Assembly: GCA_030537595.1 (NCBI GenBank)
Contig: JAUNVR010000009.1
Location: 11,746-63,591 of the forward strand
Source of the DNA: Eubacteriales bacterium
GTDB lineage: Bacteria > Bacillota > Clostridia > Saccharofermentanales > DTU023
DNA: 51,846 nt
Reading direction: 5' to 3'
Under the pieces are notes generated by a model. That model was not told the DNA's origin, made no database searches, and saw nothing but the letters and a program-made list of their open reading frames with translations. Made by a program: the position numbers and the translations under genes. This document shows positions 1-7,915 of the stretch, piece after piece (within the stretch, counting starts at the first letter, position 1; every line of letters starts with the position of its first letter).

Positions 1-417
1 CCCTGCACGATGATTTTAGTCAAAAATCCGGTCGGCCTCGAAGCAGGTCTCAGGGAGGCTTCAAAGCTCGAGCCCCTCGGCGCAGTCGTGCTGATGATGA
101 ATAAAAGAGTCAATGACGGGCGAGACGATAGCTGGCTCAATAATCTCGATTACCAAAAGCTACTGCCCCCAGCTGTCCTCGAGGGGCAGGCGCCAGTCTT
201 TATTTGCGGTGAGTCTGGAGAATATCTGAGTCAGATTCTAAACGAGCGGGGCATTTCACATCAGCTCTGCCCCGACTATACGAGCGCCTTTGACCAGGCC
301 CTAGCTGCCTCTCCAGAGGGGTCTAAGCTCTGCATTCTACCAAATTACAGTGCGATGCTAGACTTCCGCTCCGAGCTGGTTAAAAGATATAATCTCCCAG
401 AGTTTTGGGAGCGCTAG
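1..417 (+). CDS. murT: MurT-like lipid II isoglutaminyl synthase, C-terminal part (partial gene)
   Basis: The reading frame is open from the window edge, so only the last 138 residues are seen. They match the C-terminal DUF1727 domain of MurT: an NPVGLEAGL-type segment, then VLMMNKRVNDGRDDSWL (the family's DGRDxSW motif), and the closing ILPNYSAMLDFR, equivalent to the usual LPTYTAMLxLR. MurT is the Mur-ligase-like subunit that, with the glutaminase GatD, amidates the D-Glu of lipid II stem peptides to D-isoglutamine at the cytoplasmic membrane. No gatD follows; the next gene is convergent, so any partner must lie upstream, outside the window. A second MurT, fused to GatD, lies at 48206-50662. 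Family assignment is firm; which copy does the housekeeping job is not known. Confidence 0.8.
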   Translation, partial: PCTMILVKNPVGLEAGLREASKLEPLGAVVLMMNKRVNDGRDDSWLNNLDYQKLLPPAVLEGQAPVFICGESGEYLSQILNERGISHQLCPDYTSAFDQALAASPEGSKLCILPNYSAMLDFRSELVKRYNLPEFWER

Positions 418-476
418 AAATGCTTTACTAATCGCTGGGCTAGCTCGCCCTAGGCAAAGAGCTTAAAAAATTACGT

Positions 477-516
477 AAAAAGATGACCGCCAAAGTGCTT
501 CGGCTTTGGCGGTCAT
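477..516 (-). terminator. Rho-independent terminator of the nagE-nagA-crr operon
   Basis: A perfect 13-bp stem (483-495 with 504-516, 8-nt loop) lies just past the crr stop. On the minus strand it is followed by CTTTTTACG. The plus side has only TTTAAT, so it may also weakly stop the murT transcript. Confidence 0.85.
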
Positions 517-521
517 TTAAT

Positions 522-1001
522 CTAGTTTAGTTCGACCTCACAGGCGGCTTTTGCACCCTTCGAGCAGTCTAAAGTCAAATTCTTGACTAGGTCTTTGTTT
601 GTAAAGACAACCGGGGTGATTGTGTCCTTCCCTGCTGCCTTAATCAGCTCGGTATCCATCTTAATGACAATGTCACCCTGCTTGACCGTATCGCCCTGCT
701 TTAAGAGGACTTCAAAGCCCTTCCCATCGAGTTCTACTGTGTCGAGTCCGAGGTGGACCAGAACCTCAAAGCCGTTTTCCATCTTAATCCCAAAGGCATG
801 GCCGGTCGGGAAAATCATGGAAAGCTCTCCATCGACCGGGGCGCGGCATTCAACTACAGTGCCCTCCGGTCTGACGGCAAAACCGTCGCCGACCATCTTT
901 TGTGAAAAGACGGGATCAGGTACTTCGCTAATCGGCATCACAGCGCCGGGAAAGGGTGCGATTACTTCTACTTTTTTCTTCTTCTTTAAAAAATCAAACA
1001 T
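522..1001 (-). CDS. crr: PTS glucose-type EIIA component
   Basis: A 159-residue cytoplasmic phosphocarrier of the EIIA-Glc family. It takes phosphate from HPr and passes it to an EIIB domain. The protein shows the APxxGxVxPxxxVPDPVF start of the family, FPTGHAFGI with His68, and the active-site VHLGLDTVELDG with His83; the 15-residue spacing equals His75/His90 of the E. coli enzyme. It is a single-domain EIIA. The neighbouring EIICB (2330-3805) lacks an EIIA domain, so the two probably work together. Start ATG is preceded by GGAGG. It follows nagA by 38 bp and ends at a strong terminator, so it is the last gene of the operon. Confidence 0.93.
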   Translation of the reverse strand: MFDFLKKKKKVEVIAPFPGAVMPISEVPDPVFSQKMVGDGFAVRPEGTVVECRAPVDGELSMIFPTGHAFGIKMENGFEVLVHLGLDTVELDGKGFEVLLKQGDTVKQGDIVIKMDTELIKAAGKDTITPVVFTNKDLVKNLTLDCSKGAKAACEVELN

Positions 1002-1039
1002 CTTTTTCCTCCATTTTGCCTCTTCGGCTTTGCTTTAAT

Positions 1040-2233
1040 CTAATCTAAACTGTAGGCCATTTGTCCGTGGACAAAGCTGCGCTCCACAGCCAGGTGTTCA
1101 TTCAAAATAACTAGGTCGGCATCGAAACCAGCCTTAATCTCCCCTTTGCGCTCGTTGACGCCTAAGATTCTCGCCGGATTGACGGTCAGCATCTCAATAA
1201 TTTCAATCAGGGGTAAGCCGGTAAAGAGCATGGTATTTTTAAGCGCCGTATTCAGGTCGAGGACGGAACCTGCTAAAACTCCACCCTCTAAAGTCGCCCG
1301 GCCGTCTTTCACGATAACTTTCTGACCGCCCAGCTCAGATTCACAATTGCCGAGCCCAGCAGCGCGCATCGCGTCAGTTACGAGGACTCTCTCCCAGGGT
1401 TTTTTCACATTGCAGATCAGTCTCACGACCTGGGGATGCAAGTGCTCACCATCGACGATCATCTCAGTGGTCAGCGGTAAGGTCAGAGCTGCACCGACAG
1501 CACCCGGCTCCCGGTGATGGAGCGGGGTCATCGCATTAAAGCAGTGAGTCACATGCGAGAGCCCGGCCATAAAGGCCCCATTGGCTTCTTCGAAAGTACA
1601 ATTCGTATGGCCCATCGAACAGACAATACCCGCCTGGCTCCAGGCCCGAATCATGCTGTAGTCGTCATCTTCTTCTGGCGCAACTGTAATCAGCTTAACT
1701 AAATCCATAAAGGGTTCTAGAAAGCGCGTCGTCTCGCGATTTGGTTTAAGAATAAACTGCGGGTCTTGGGCACCGCATTTTTTAGGCGAAATAAAGGGCC
1801 CTTCCAGGTGCACACCGAGGATCTCGGCCCCGGCTCTAAACTTCGTGCTCTCAGGATTTTCGGCCAAAGCTTTAATTTGCTCACGTTGCCCTGCCCGATA
1901 AGTTTTTACATTTTCTAAGGCACGCTCGATGACCTCTACCTTCTGGGTCATGGTCGTGGCCAAAAAACTGGTGCAGCCTGAGCGCGGCAAAACTTCCGTA
2001 ATCTTATCCAGGGCCTCCGGCGTGCCGTCCATCGTGTCAGCACCGCCACCGCCATGGATGTGAATGTCAATAAAACCGGGGGTCATAATCCGGGCTTCTG
2101 GAAGCTCTTTAGCATCGAGCGAAGCCGCATCTTGGGGATTTAAAATAGCCTCGATTTTATCCGAGAATACTATTACCTTATTACTTTCGTGGCGATTGCC
2201 CGTGTAAAGTTCTTTAACTAGTATTTTTTTCAT
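1040..2233 (-). CDS. nagA: N-acetylglucosamine-6-phosphate deacetylase
   Basis: A 397-residue amidohydrolase-superfamily enzyme that removes acetate from GlcNAc-6-P to give glucosamine-6-P. Visible motifs: HIHGGGGADTMDG (His58, His60), VHLEGPFISPKKCGAQDP with the metal-ligand Glu, GHTNCTFEEA, THCFNAMTPLHHREPGAVG, and LVTDAMRAAG carrying the catalytic Asp. Length is normal for the family. It sits between nagE (GlcNAc EIICB) and crr, which fits uptake as GlcNAc-6-P followed by deacetylation. The deaminase nagB is not in the window. A strong terminator lies between nagE and nagA, so nagA-crr depend on readthrough or on a promoter I could not identify. Confidence 0.95.
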   Translation of the reverse strand: MKKILVKELYTGNRHESNKVIVFSDKIEAILNPQDAASLDAKELPEARIMTPGFIDIHIHGGGGADTMDGTPEALDKITEVLPRSGCTSFLATTMTQKVEVIERALENVKTYRAGQREQIKALAENPESTKFRAGAEILGVHLEGPFISPKKCGAQDPQFILKPNRETTRFLEPFMDLVKLITVAPEEDDDYSMIRAWSQAGIVCSMGHTNCTFEEANGAFMAGLSHVTHCFNAMTPLHHREPGAVGAALTLPLTTEMIVDGEHLHPQVVRLICNVKKPWERVLVTDAMRAAGLGNCESELGGQKVIVKDGRATLEGGVLAGSVLDLNTALKNTMLFTGLPLIEIIEMLTVNPARILGVNERKGEIKAGFDADLVILNEHLAVERSFVHGQMAYSLD

Positions 2234-2278
2234 CTTTGAGCCTTTCTATTCAGCTGTAAGGCCATTAGATTTGCTGTC

Positions 2279-2311
2279 AAAAAAGCCCCGACCGGCAGAG
2301 CCGATCGGGGC
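2279..2311 (-). terminator. Terminator between nagE and nagA
   Basis: A GC-rich stem, GCCCCGA...TCGGGGC (2285-2311), is followed on the minus strand by six T (2279-2284). It lies 19 bp after the nagE stop and 45 bp before the nagA start. Its strength suggests that nagE is made in excess of nagA-crr, or that termination there is regulated. Confidence 0.85.
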
Positions 2312-2329
2312 AAATTAGCCATTTAAGCT

Positions 2330-3805
2330 TTACAGCATTTTGTCCATTTCATCTTTGACAAATTGGACTTGCGGGCCAATGATGACCTGCACGTTCGACT
2401 TACTCGGACGAACGATACCGGAGACTCTGGCCTCTTTAATCTTCTTCTCATCGACCAGCAGGTTGTCTTTAATGTTGACCCGTAATCTGGTGATGCAGTA
2501 GTCGAGACCGTCGATATTATCTTTACCACCGAGACCTTCGAGAATGGTTGCTGCCATTCTAGTAAAGTCGGTCTCCTTGCTGTCGAGGACTTGACCTTCG
2601 CCTTCAACAGACTCATCTTCACGACCCGGGGTCTTCAGATCCAGCTTGGTAATCATCAAGCGGAAAACGAAGTAGTAGATTGCAAAGAAGACAACACCGA
2701 CAACGAGTAGCATCAGGGGCTTATTCACAGTTTTCAGTTTGAAGCCCAGAATGTAGTCGATTAAACCGGCTGAGAAGGTGAAGCCTGAAGCGTAGCGTAG
2801 GAAGGCTACCAGGGCCACTGAAATACCGGTTAAAACTGCGTGGATGAGGTAAAGCAGCGGTGACAGGAACATGAATGAGAATTCAATCGGCTCCGTGACA
2901 CCGGTCACGAATGAAGCAACTAGACCTGAGATCAGGAGGGAAGCTGCAACTTTTCTCTTTTCAGGTTTTGCAGTGTGGATCATGGCGAGGGCTGCGCCGG
3001 GCAGACCAAACATCATAATCGGGAAGAAACCGGCCTGGTACATACCTGCGTAGTAGCCGCTGGCTGCAGCTGAGGCAGTCTGAGTAAACTCAGGATTCCA
3101 GTAGTTGGTAATGTCACCAATACCAAAGGCGTCAAACCAGAAGACGTTGTTTAAGGCGTGGTGGAGACCGGTCGGGATTAAGAGTCGGTTGAAGAAGGCA
3201 TAAATACCTGCACCGATCGGACCCATGCCGAGGATGAGATTACCAAATCCAACCAGAGCCTTATAAATTACTGGCCAGGCAAAGAAGAGCACTAAGGATG
3301 CGATAATCGCGTAAACAGCAGTCACAATTGGAACTAAGCGCCGTCCACTAAAGAAGGCGAAGGCATCAGGTAGTTTCGTCTGATGGAAGCGGTTGTATGC
3401 GGCCGCTGCCAGAATACCAACTAAGATACCGATAAAGACGTTCTTATTGTTGATTGCATGGAAACCGAGAGTCTTATCCAGTTCTTCTAAGGGGATTTGC
3501 TTGAAGTGAGCAACTGAGTCGGCACTCAAGAGGTTGGTAACCATTAAGAAGCCAACCAAGCCGGAGAGGGCTGCTGCACCATTCTTATCCTTGGAGAGAC
3601 CGTAGGCCACACCAACTGCAAAGAGGATGCCTAAGAAGTCAAGAATTGAGGCACCACCTTTGACCAAAAAGTTAGCAAATGGATTGCTACCACCCCAACC
3701 ACTGGGGTCAATCCAATAGCCGATACCTAACATCAATGCTGCGGCAGGCAGAAGTGCTACCGGCTGCATCAAGGCACGGCCAAGTGCTTGAAGTTTCTGT
3801 TTCAT
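2330..3805 (-). CDS. nagE: PTS EIICB component, N-acetylglucosamine-type
   Basis: A 491-residue membrane permease that imports and phosphorylates a hexose, most likely GlcNAc. The N-terminal EIIC domain (about residues 1-380) has about ten hydrophobic segments, the substrate-site motif GVTEPIEFSFMF, and FWFDAFGIGDITNYW, typical of the GlcNAc subgroup. The C-terminal EIIB domain carries the phospho-Cys in GLDYCITRLRV (Cys437). There is no EIIA domain; crr in the same cluster can supply it. Start ATG follows GGAGG with normal spacing. Substrate is inferred from EIIC sequence and the adjacent nagA; glucose remains an alternative. Confidence 0.9.
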   Translation of the reverse strand: MKQKLQALGRALMQPVALLPAAALMLGIGYWIDPSGWGGSNPFANFLVKGGASILDFLGILFAVGVAYGLSKDKNGAAALSGLVGFLMVTNLLSADSVAHFKQIPLEELDKTLGFHAINNKNVFIGILVGILAAAAYNRFHQTKLPDAFAFFSGRRLVPIVTAVYAIIASLVLFFAWPVIYKALVGFGNLILGMGPIGAGIYAFFNRLLIPTGLHHALNNVFWFDAFGIGDITNYWNPEFTQTASAAASGYYAGMYQAGFFPIMMFGLPGAALAMIHTAKPEKRKVAASLLISGLVASFVTGVTEPIEFSFMFLSPLLYLIHAVLTGISVALVAFLRYASGFTFSAGLIDYILGFKLKTVNKPLMLLVVGVVFFAIYYFVFRLMITKLDLKTPGREDESVEGEGQVLDSKETDFTRMAATILEGLGGKDNIDGLDYCITRLRVNIKDNLLVDEKKIKEARVSGIVRPSKSNVQVIIGPQVQFVKDEMDKML

Positions 3806-3897
3806 ATAAACACCTCCGTGTTTTGCTCGCGCGAGCTGTCACTAGCCGAGTCAATCTTCAAGACCAGAAACGCACTCTGCGAGCCTCACAATTGATG

Positions 3898-3945
3898 TCT
3901 ATATACTAACACTTGCACTGTAAAAAGAAAATGCGTTTGCATTTT
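3898..3945 (-). promoter_or_regulatory. Candidate nagE promoter with upstream palindrome
   Basis: On the minus strand TTTACA (3919-3924) is followed after a short 15-bp spacer by TATAGA (3898-3903). Just upstream lies a perfect inverted repeat, AAAATGC-gttt-GCATTTT (3928-3945), a possible operator or a weak end signal for hutU. The promoter is suboptimal; both assignments are tentative. Confidence 0.3.
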
Positions 3946-4014
3946 TAATTTCACAATTAGAAAAATGAAAGTTTTTTTCAAAACCCTCTTTGGCCAAAGG
4001 CGAGCCGAATCAGT

Positions 4015-6051
4015 TTAGGCTTCTTCCCGCTTTGCAAAAGCTGCCTTAGTGTAGCGCTCGACCAATTCGTCATCGGCTAGGTAGGGCAGGGTAATATGGC
4101 CACCGTAATCACATTCGTTGTAATGTGCTCCGGTCGCAATCGCATTCTCATTTCGCGCCCAGGCTCGGCGTGAAATTCCGCAGTAGACATCCCATTGCAA
4201 GGCGCGCTCGATAATCCGGTCAACTCGCTCGGAACCGTCTAAAATTAGGCCGAATCCGCCGTTAATCGCCTTCCCGATACCAGTCCCACCGCCATTATGG
4301 AGGGCGCAAAGACTCATGCCCCGCGCGGCATTACCGGCAAAGCACTGAACCGCCATGTCGGCCATCACATTGGAGCCATCTTTTATATTCGCAGTTTCTC
4401 TAAAGGGTGAATCCGTGCCTGAGACATCGTGGTGATCGCGGCCGAGCATAATCGGTCCGACCTCCCCAGCTCTGACCAGCTGATTAAACTTTAAGGCAAT
4501 ATCCATTCTGCCCTTTGCATCCTGGTATAAAATTCTAGCCTTTGAACCAACGACTAGCTTATTCTTCTTTGCATCTCTAATCCAGTAGTAATTATCCCTG
4601 TCCTGGGCTCGGCGATTCGGGTCAATGCAAGACATCGCAGCTTGGTCTGTCTTCTCCAGATCCTCATCCTTTCCGGAGAGGCAAATCCAGCGGAAGGGTC
4701 CATAACCATAGTCGAACTGCTCCGGCCCCATTAAATCTTCAACATAGGAGGGGAAGATAAAGCCGTCCTTGTCATCTTTGGCATTTTTACTAACCTCTTT
4801 TACCCCGGCATCATAAACTGCTTTCAAGAATGAATTGCCGTAGTCAAAGAAGTAGGTGCCCCGGTCGTGAAGTGTCTTAATTAGGCTGAAGTGCTTTCTT
4901 AGGCTCTTATCTACCTCTTTAATAAAGCGCTCCCGATCCTCGGCTAAAAGTTTAGTCCGCTCAGCAAATGTCATGCCCTGCGGACAGTAGCCGCCATCGT
5001 GTACATTGTGGCAGGAGGTCTGATCTGAGAGTAATTCGGGCACAATATTCTGATCCACACAATATTGCAGGAGATCAACAATATTCCCGTGGTAGGCAAT
5101 GGAGACTGGCTTTTGATTCTCTCTGTGCTCTTTAACTAGCTCGAAAATCTCGTCCAGGTCGGAGGAAACTAGGCTGACCCAGCCCTGGGCATGCCGCGTC
5201 TCGATTCTCGACTTATCGACCTCGGCAAAGACCCCGATTCCCCCGGCAATTTCACAAGCCTTGGGCTGAGCTCCACTCATTCCACCGAGACCAGAGGAGA
5301 TAAAGAGCTTGCCCTTTAAATCCTCGTCCATCGGAATGCCGAGCTCCTTGCGGCCAGCGGTCAAAATAGTGTTGAAAGTTCCATGCACGATCCCTTGCGG
5401 GCCGATGTACATCCAACCGCCAGCTGTCATCTGGCCGTAGTTGGCAACACCCATCTCCTCAGCAATCTCCCAGTCGTCCATATTGTCGTAGAGGCCGACC
5501 ATTAAACCGTTAGTAATAATCACGCGCGGCGCTTCCGGATGCGAGGGGAACAAGCCCATCGGGTGACCGGAGGCCACAACTAGGGTCAAATCTTCAGTCA
5601 ATTCCTCGAGGTAGCGCTTAATCAGGCGGTACTGCAACCAGTTATGGCAGACCGAACCGGTTTCACCATAGGTCACTAATTCATAGGGATAGAGGGCAAC
5701 TTCCGGATCGAGATTATTGTCAATCTGGACTTGGAAGGCCCGACCAGCTAAGCACTTGCCCTGATACTCATCTACCGGCTTTGCATAAGGCTGCTTGGCA
5801 GGGCGGAAACGATAGGCATAGATCCTGCCATAAGTCATCAGCTCCTCGAGAAATTCCGGGATTAAAGCTTCATGCCAGGCTTCCGGCACATAGCGGAGGG
5901 CATTTTTCAGAGCAATCTTAGTCTGGGCTTCCGTCAGTCTAAAGCCGCGGCTAGGTGCTCTGCGAATTGCAGGATCAAAGGGCGGTATCTCTTCTGGGAA
6001 ATCAAAATCTAACTTAATCCTCATCGCTTCTTGGAAATCAATATTTTTCAT
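4015..6051 (-). CDS. hutU: Urocanate hydratase (urocanase)
   Basis: A 678-residue NAD+-dependent enzyme that converts urocanate to imidazolone propionate, the second step of histidine breakdown. It matches the long clostridial form of HutU: GLMVGLYDNMDDW, NYGQMTAGGWMYIGPQGIVHGTF, GLGGMSGAQPKA (dinucleotide-binding loop), GPFRWICLSGK, GRDHHDVSGTDSPFRET and LHNGGGTGIGKAINGGFG. An AAGGTGG ribosome site precedes the ATG. No hutH, hutI, formiminotransferase or hut regulator is in the window, so the gene stands alone; it is separated from nagE by about 210 bp and from the divergent aldolase by 376 bp. I did not assign the catalytic Cys. Confidence 0.95.
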   Translation of the reverse strand: MKNIDFQEAMRIKLDFDFPEEIPPFDPAIRRAPSRGFRLTEAQTKIALKNALRYVPEAWHEALIPEFLEELMTYGRIYAYRFRPAKQPYAKPVDEYQGKCLAGRAFQVQIDNNLDPEVALYPYELVTYGETGSVCHNWLQYRLIKRYLEELTEDLTLVVASGHPMGLFPSHPEAPRVIITNGLMVGLYDNMDDWEIAEEMGVANYGQMTAGGWMYIGPQGIVHGTFNTILTAGRKELGIPMDEDLKGKLFISSGLGGMSGAQPKACEIAGGIGVFAEVDKSRIETRHAQGWVSLVSSDLDEIFELVKEHRENQKPVSIAYHGNIVDLLQYCVDQNIVPELLSDQTSCHNVHDGGYCPQGMTFAERTKLLAEDRERFIKEVDKSLRKHFSLIKTLHDRGTYFFDYGNSFLKAVYDAGVKEVSKNAKDDKDGFIFPSYVEDLMGPEQFDYGYGPFRWICLSGKDEDLEKTDQAAMSCIDPNRRAQDRDNYYWIRDAKKNKLVVGSKARILYQDAKGRMDIALKFNQLVRAGEVGPIMLGRDHHDVSGTDSPFRETANIKDGSNVMADMAVQCFAGNAARGMSLCALHNGGGTGIGKAINGGFGLILDGSERVDRIIERALQWDVYCGISRRAWARNENAIATGAHYNECDYGGHITLPYLADDELVERYTKAAFAKREEA

Positions 6052-6427
6052 TTAACTCGGCCACCTTTCAGATAAGCAATCTGGCTTTAAAGCTATACTG
6101 AGCTTAGTCTTTATTCTTATAAATTGTAGCACAAGCGGCCGTCAAAAGGTCTTAAAAACTACGCTTTTTTCGACAATATAGATAAAAAAAGAGCCCTTAA
6201 TAACTCGGCTTATTCTACTTTGACTAAATTCTTATAATTTTGCTATTCGAGGTCAAATATGCTAAAATTTGAGCAAAGTAACTGGCCTTTTACGAGGGCA
6301 GTAATATGCGAGCGAAAGGAGTCTACAGAGCTTTTCTTGCAGAATTTTTTACCTTTTCTTTAGTTCAAATTTTTTCACTTAAAAGAGAATGTATTCATTC
6401 ATAAAAGTAAGGCTCGATAGATAATCT
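6052..6427. other. Divergent intergenic region hutU / fda
   Basis: 376 bp with AT-rich stretches. It carries the hutU ribosome site on the minus strand, a candidate plus-strand promoter at 6240-6268, and a long leader to the aldolase start. Inside the leader is a 32-codon open frame (6306-6404, starting MRAKGVYRAF) seven bases behind GAGGG; I do not call it a gene. Confidence 0.5.
6240..6268 (+). promoter_or_regulatory. Candidate sigma-A promoter for the aldolase gene
   Basis: TTGCTA (6240-6245), a 17-bp spacer, then TAAAAT (6263-6268). Transcription from here would give a 5' leader of about 150 nt before the aldolase ATG. Confidence 0.4.
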
Positions 6428-7315
6428 ATGAATCAAGAGCAAGTAAAAAGAATGGGTGAAGCAAAAGGCTTCATCGCAGCCCTAGACCAAAGTGGCGGCT
6501 CAACCCCGAAGGCCCTCCGCAACTACGGTGTTAACGAAGATCGTTATAGCAACGAGGCCGAGATGTTTGATCTCGTCCACGCCATGAGAAGCAGAATCAT
6601 CACCGCAGACGCATTTAACAAAGAGCACATCCTCGGCGCAATCCTCTTTGAACAAACCATGGAGCGCGAAATTGAAGGCAAAAAGACCGGTGACTTCCTC
6701 TGGGAAGAAAAAGGTATTATCCCCTTCTTAAAAATTGACAAAGGCCTGGCCGAAGAAGAAAACGGCGTACAGCTGATGAAGCCGATGCCCCAGCTCGACG
6801 AACTTTTAGACAGAGCAAGCGAACTGCATATCTTCGGTACTAAAGAACGTTCAGTCATTAAAAAAGCAAACCCCGAAGGCATTAAAGCCATTGTTGACCA
6901 GCAATTTGAAGTTGCAGCCAAGGTCCTAGACCACGGCCTGGTCCCGATTGTCGAACCCGAAGTTGACATCTTCTCAGAAGACAAGGCTGAATCAGAAGAA
7001 CTGATGAAGGCCGAGATTCTGAAGCACCTGGATCAACTGCCGGAAGACCGTCAGGTAATCCTGAAGCTCTCAATCCCGACCAAGGTTAACTTCTATAAGG
7101 AATTAATCGAGCATCCCAGAGTTTTAAGAGTTGTTGCTCTCTCCGGCGGTTATAGCCGTGAAGAAGCCAACGAACTACTGGCAAAGAACGAAGGCATGAT
7201 TGCTTCATTCTCACGCGCCCTGGCTGAAGGCTTAAGCGATCAGCAGAGCGACGAAGAGTTTGAAAAAACCATGGCTGAGTCAATCAAGGGTATTTACGAA
7301 GCAAGTATTAAATAA
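6428..7315 (+). CDS. fda: Fructose-bisphosphate aldolase, class I
   Basis: A 295-residue Schiff-base aldolase that splits fructose-1,6-bisphosphate to dihydroxyacetone phosphate and glyceraldehyde-3-phosphate. It matches the bacterial class I family (about 296 residues in Staphylococcus): [17 protein letters not shown] near the N-terminus, [11 protein letters not shown], and [10 protein letters not shown] with the likely Schiff-base lysine Lys213. Third-base choice is strongly C/G-biased compared with parAB, suggesting high expression. The nearest purine-rich site (AAGG) is about 15 bases upstream of the ATG, farther than usual. It is monocistronic: a long leader precedes it and a terminator follows. 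Confidence 0.95.
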   Translation: MNQEQVKRMGEAKGFIAALDQSGGSTPKALRNYGVNEDRYSNEAEMFDLVHAMRSRIITADAFNKEHILGAILFEQTMEREIEGKKTGDFLWEEKGIIPFLKIDKGLAEEENGVQLMKPMPQLDELLDRASELHIFGTKERSVIKKANPEGIKAIVDQQFEVAAKVLDHGLVPIVEPEVDIFSEDKAESEELMKAEILKHLDQLPEDRQVILKLSIPTKVNFYKELIEHPRVLRVVALSGGYSREEANELLAKNEGMIASFSRALAEGLSDQQSDEEFEKTMAESIKGIYEASIK

Positions 7316-7349
7316 GGACTTTTCCTTTTCATACACCCTTCTTTTCGAT

Positions 7350-7392
7350 GAAGGCTGCCCATCTACTCGTGGGTGGCCTTCAATCTTTTTTA
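7350..7392 (+). terminator. Terminator of the aldolase gene
   Basis: A 12-bp stem with two G-U pairs (7350-7361 with 7370-7381) is followed by AATCTTTTTT. It isolates the aldolase from the origin region. Confidence 0.85.
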
Positions 7393-7915
7393 GCCCCAAT
7401 TAAAGGAGCTATTTTTAAGATTTCCCGAAATTAAAGGCTTTCAGCCATTGCAAAATCTTTAGCACGTCTTAACATGCTATCTTTTTTTGAGCTTTAACAT
7501 GTCTTTACGACAGGCGGGCTTACAAGTTTTTTTGCCCCTGCTTTTTCGTTTAAATTGACAATTTTTGCCAGCTTTTGATTGATTAATTATTATTTATTTT
7601 AATATTATTATTCATAAATAAAGCTGCTGGAATATTTTTTAACAATCTTATTAACAGAGATTTGTTGATAACTATAGGCCTCTTACTGCCTTTAACTATC
7701 TTTTCAACCATATATTAACATTTTGTGGAAAACTATAAGTTTTCATTGTGAGTAAATGGAACTCATAAACAGCAGGTTTGACCCCCAGAAAATAGGCCGA
7801 AGCCCTTATATACTAGTGCTTTCTCGGTTCACATTAAGGCCTATATATGCTATTCTATGTCCCCAGGACTTTGTAACTGGATTGAGATATTTGACTTAGA
7901 GAGGTGCTTTTTAGC
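7393..7915 (+). other. oriC: Putative chromosomal origin, dnaA-upstream part
   Basis: 523 bp with no gene, directly upstream of dnaA. An almost pure A/T stretch at about 7577-7622 is a candidate DNA unwinding element. Around it lie 9-mers one mismatch from the DnaA box consensus TTATNCACA: TTATTCATA (7608-7616), TTTTTAACA (7636-7644), TTATTAACA (7648-7656), the reverse-strand TGTTGATAA (7663-7671) and TGTGGAAAA (7724-7732). No exact TTATCCACA is present. Position beside dnaA and a second box cluster after dnaA fit the bipartite origin of Firmicutes. This is inference from pattern and context. Confidence 0.65.
7828..7856 (+). promoter_or_regulatory. Candidate dnaA promoter
   Basis: TTCACA (7828-7833), 17-bp spacer, TATTCT (7851-7856). 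It would start the mRNA about 50 nt before the dnaA ATG, downstream of the box cluster. Confidence 0.35.

Noticed and set aside
583..1038. 151-codon plus-strand frame opposite crr
   Set aside because: It lies wholly opposite a clear EIIA gene; Ser/Thr/Pro-rich composition is typical of an antisense shadow.
6388..6401. GAATG-tatt-CATTC palindrome before the aldolase, ArgR-like at first sight
   Set aside because: The half-sites are in the wrong order for an ARG box and no arginine gene is near.
7904..7915. GTG start four codons upstream in dnaA
   Set aside because: The codon overlaps the GAGG ribosome site that serves the ATG at 7916.
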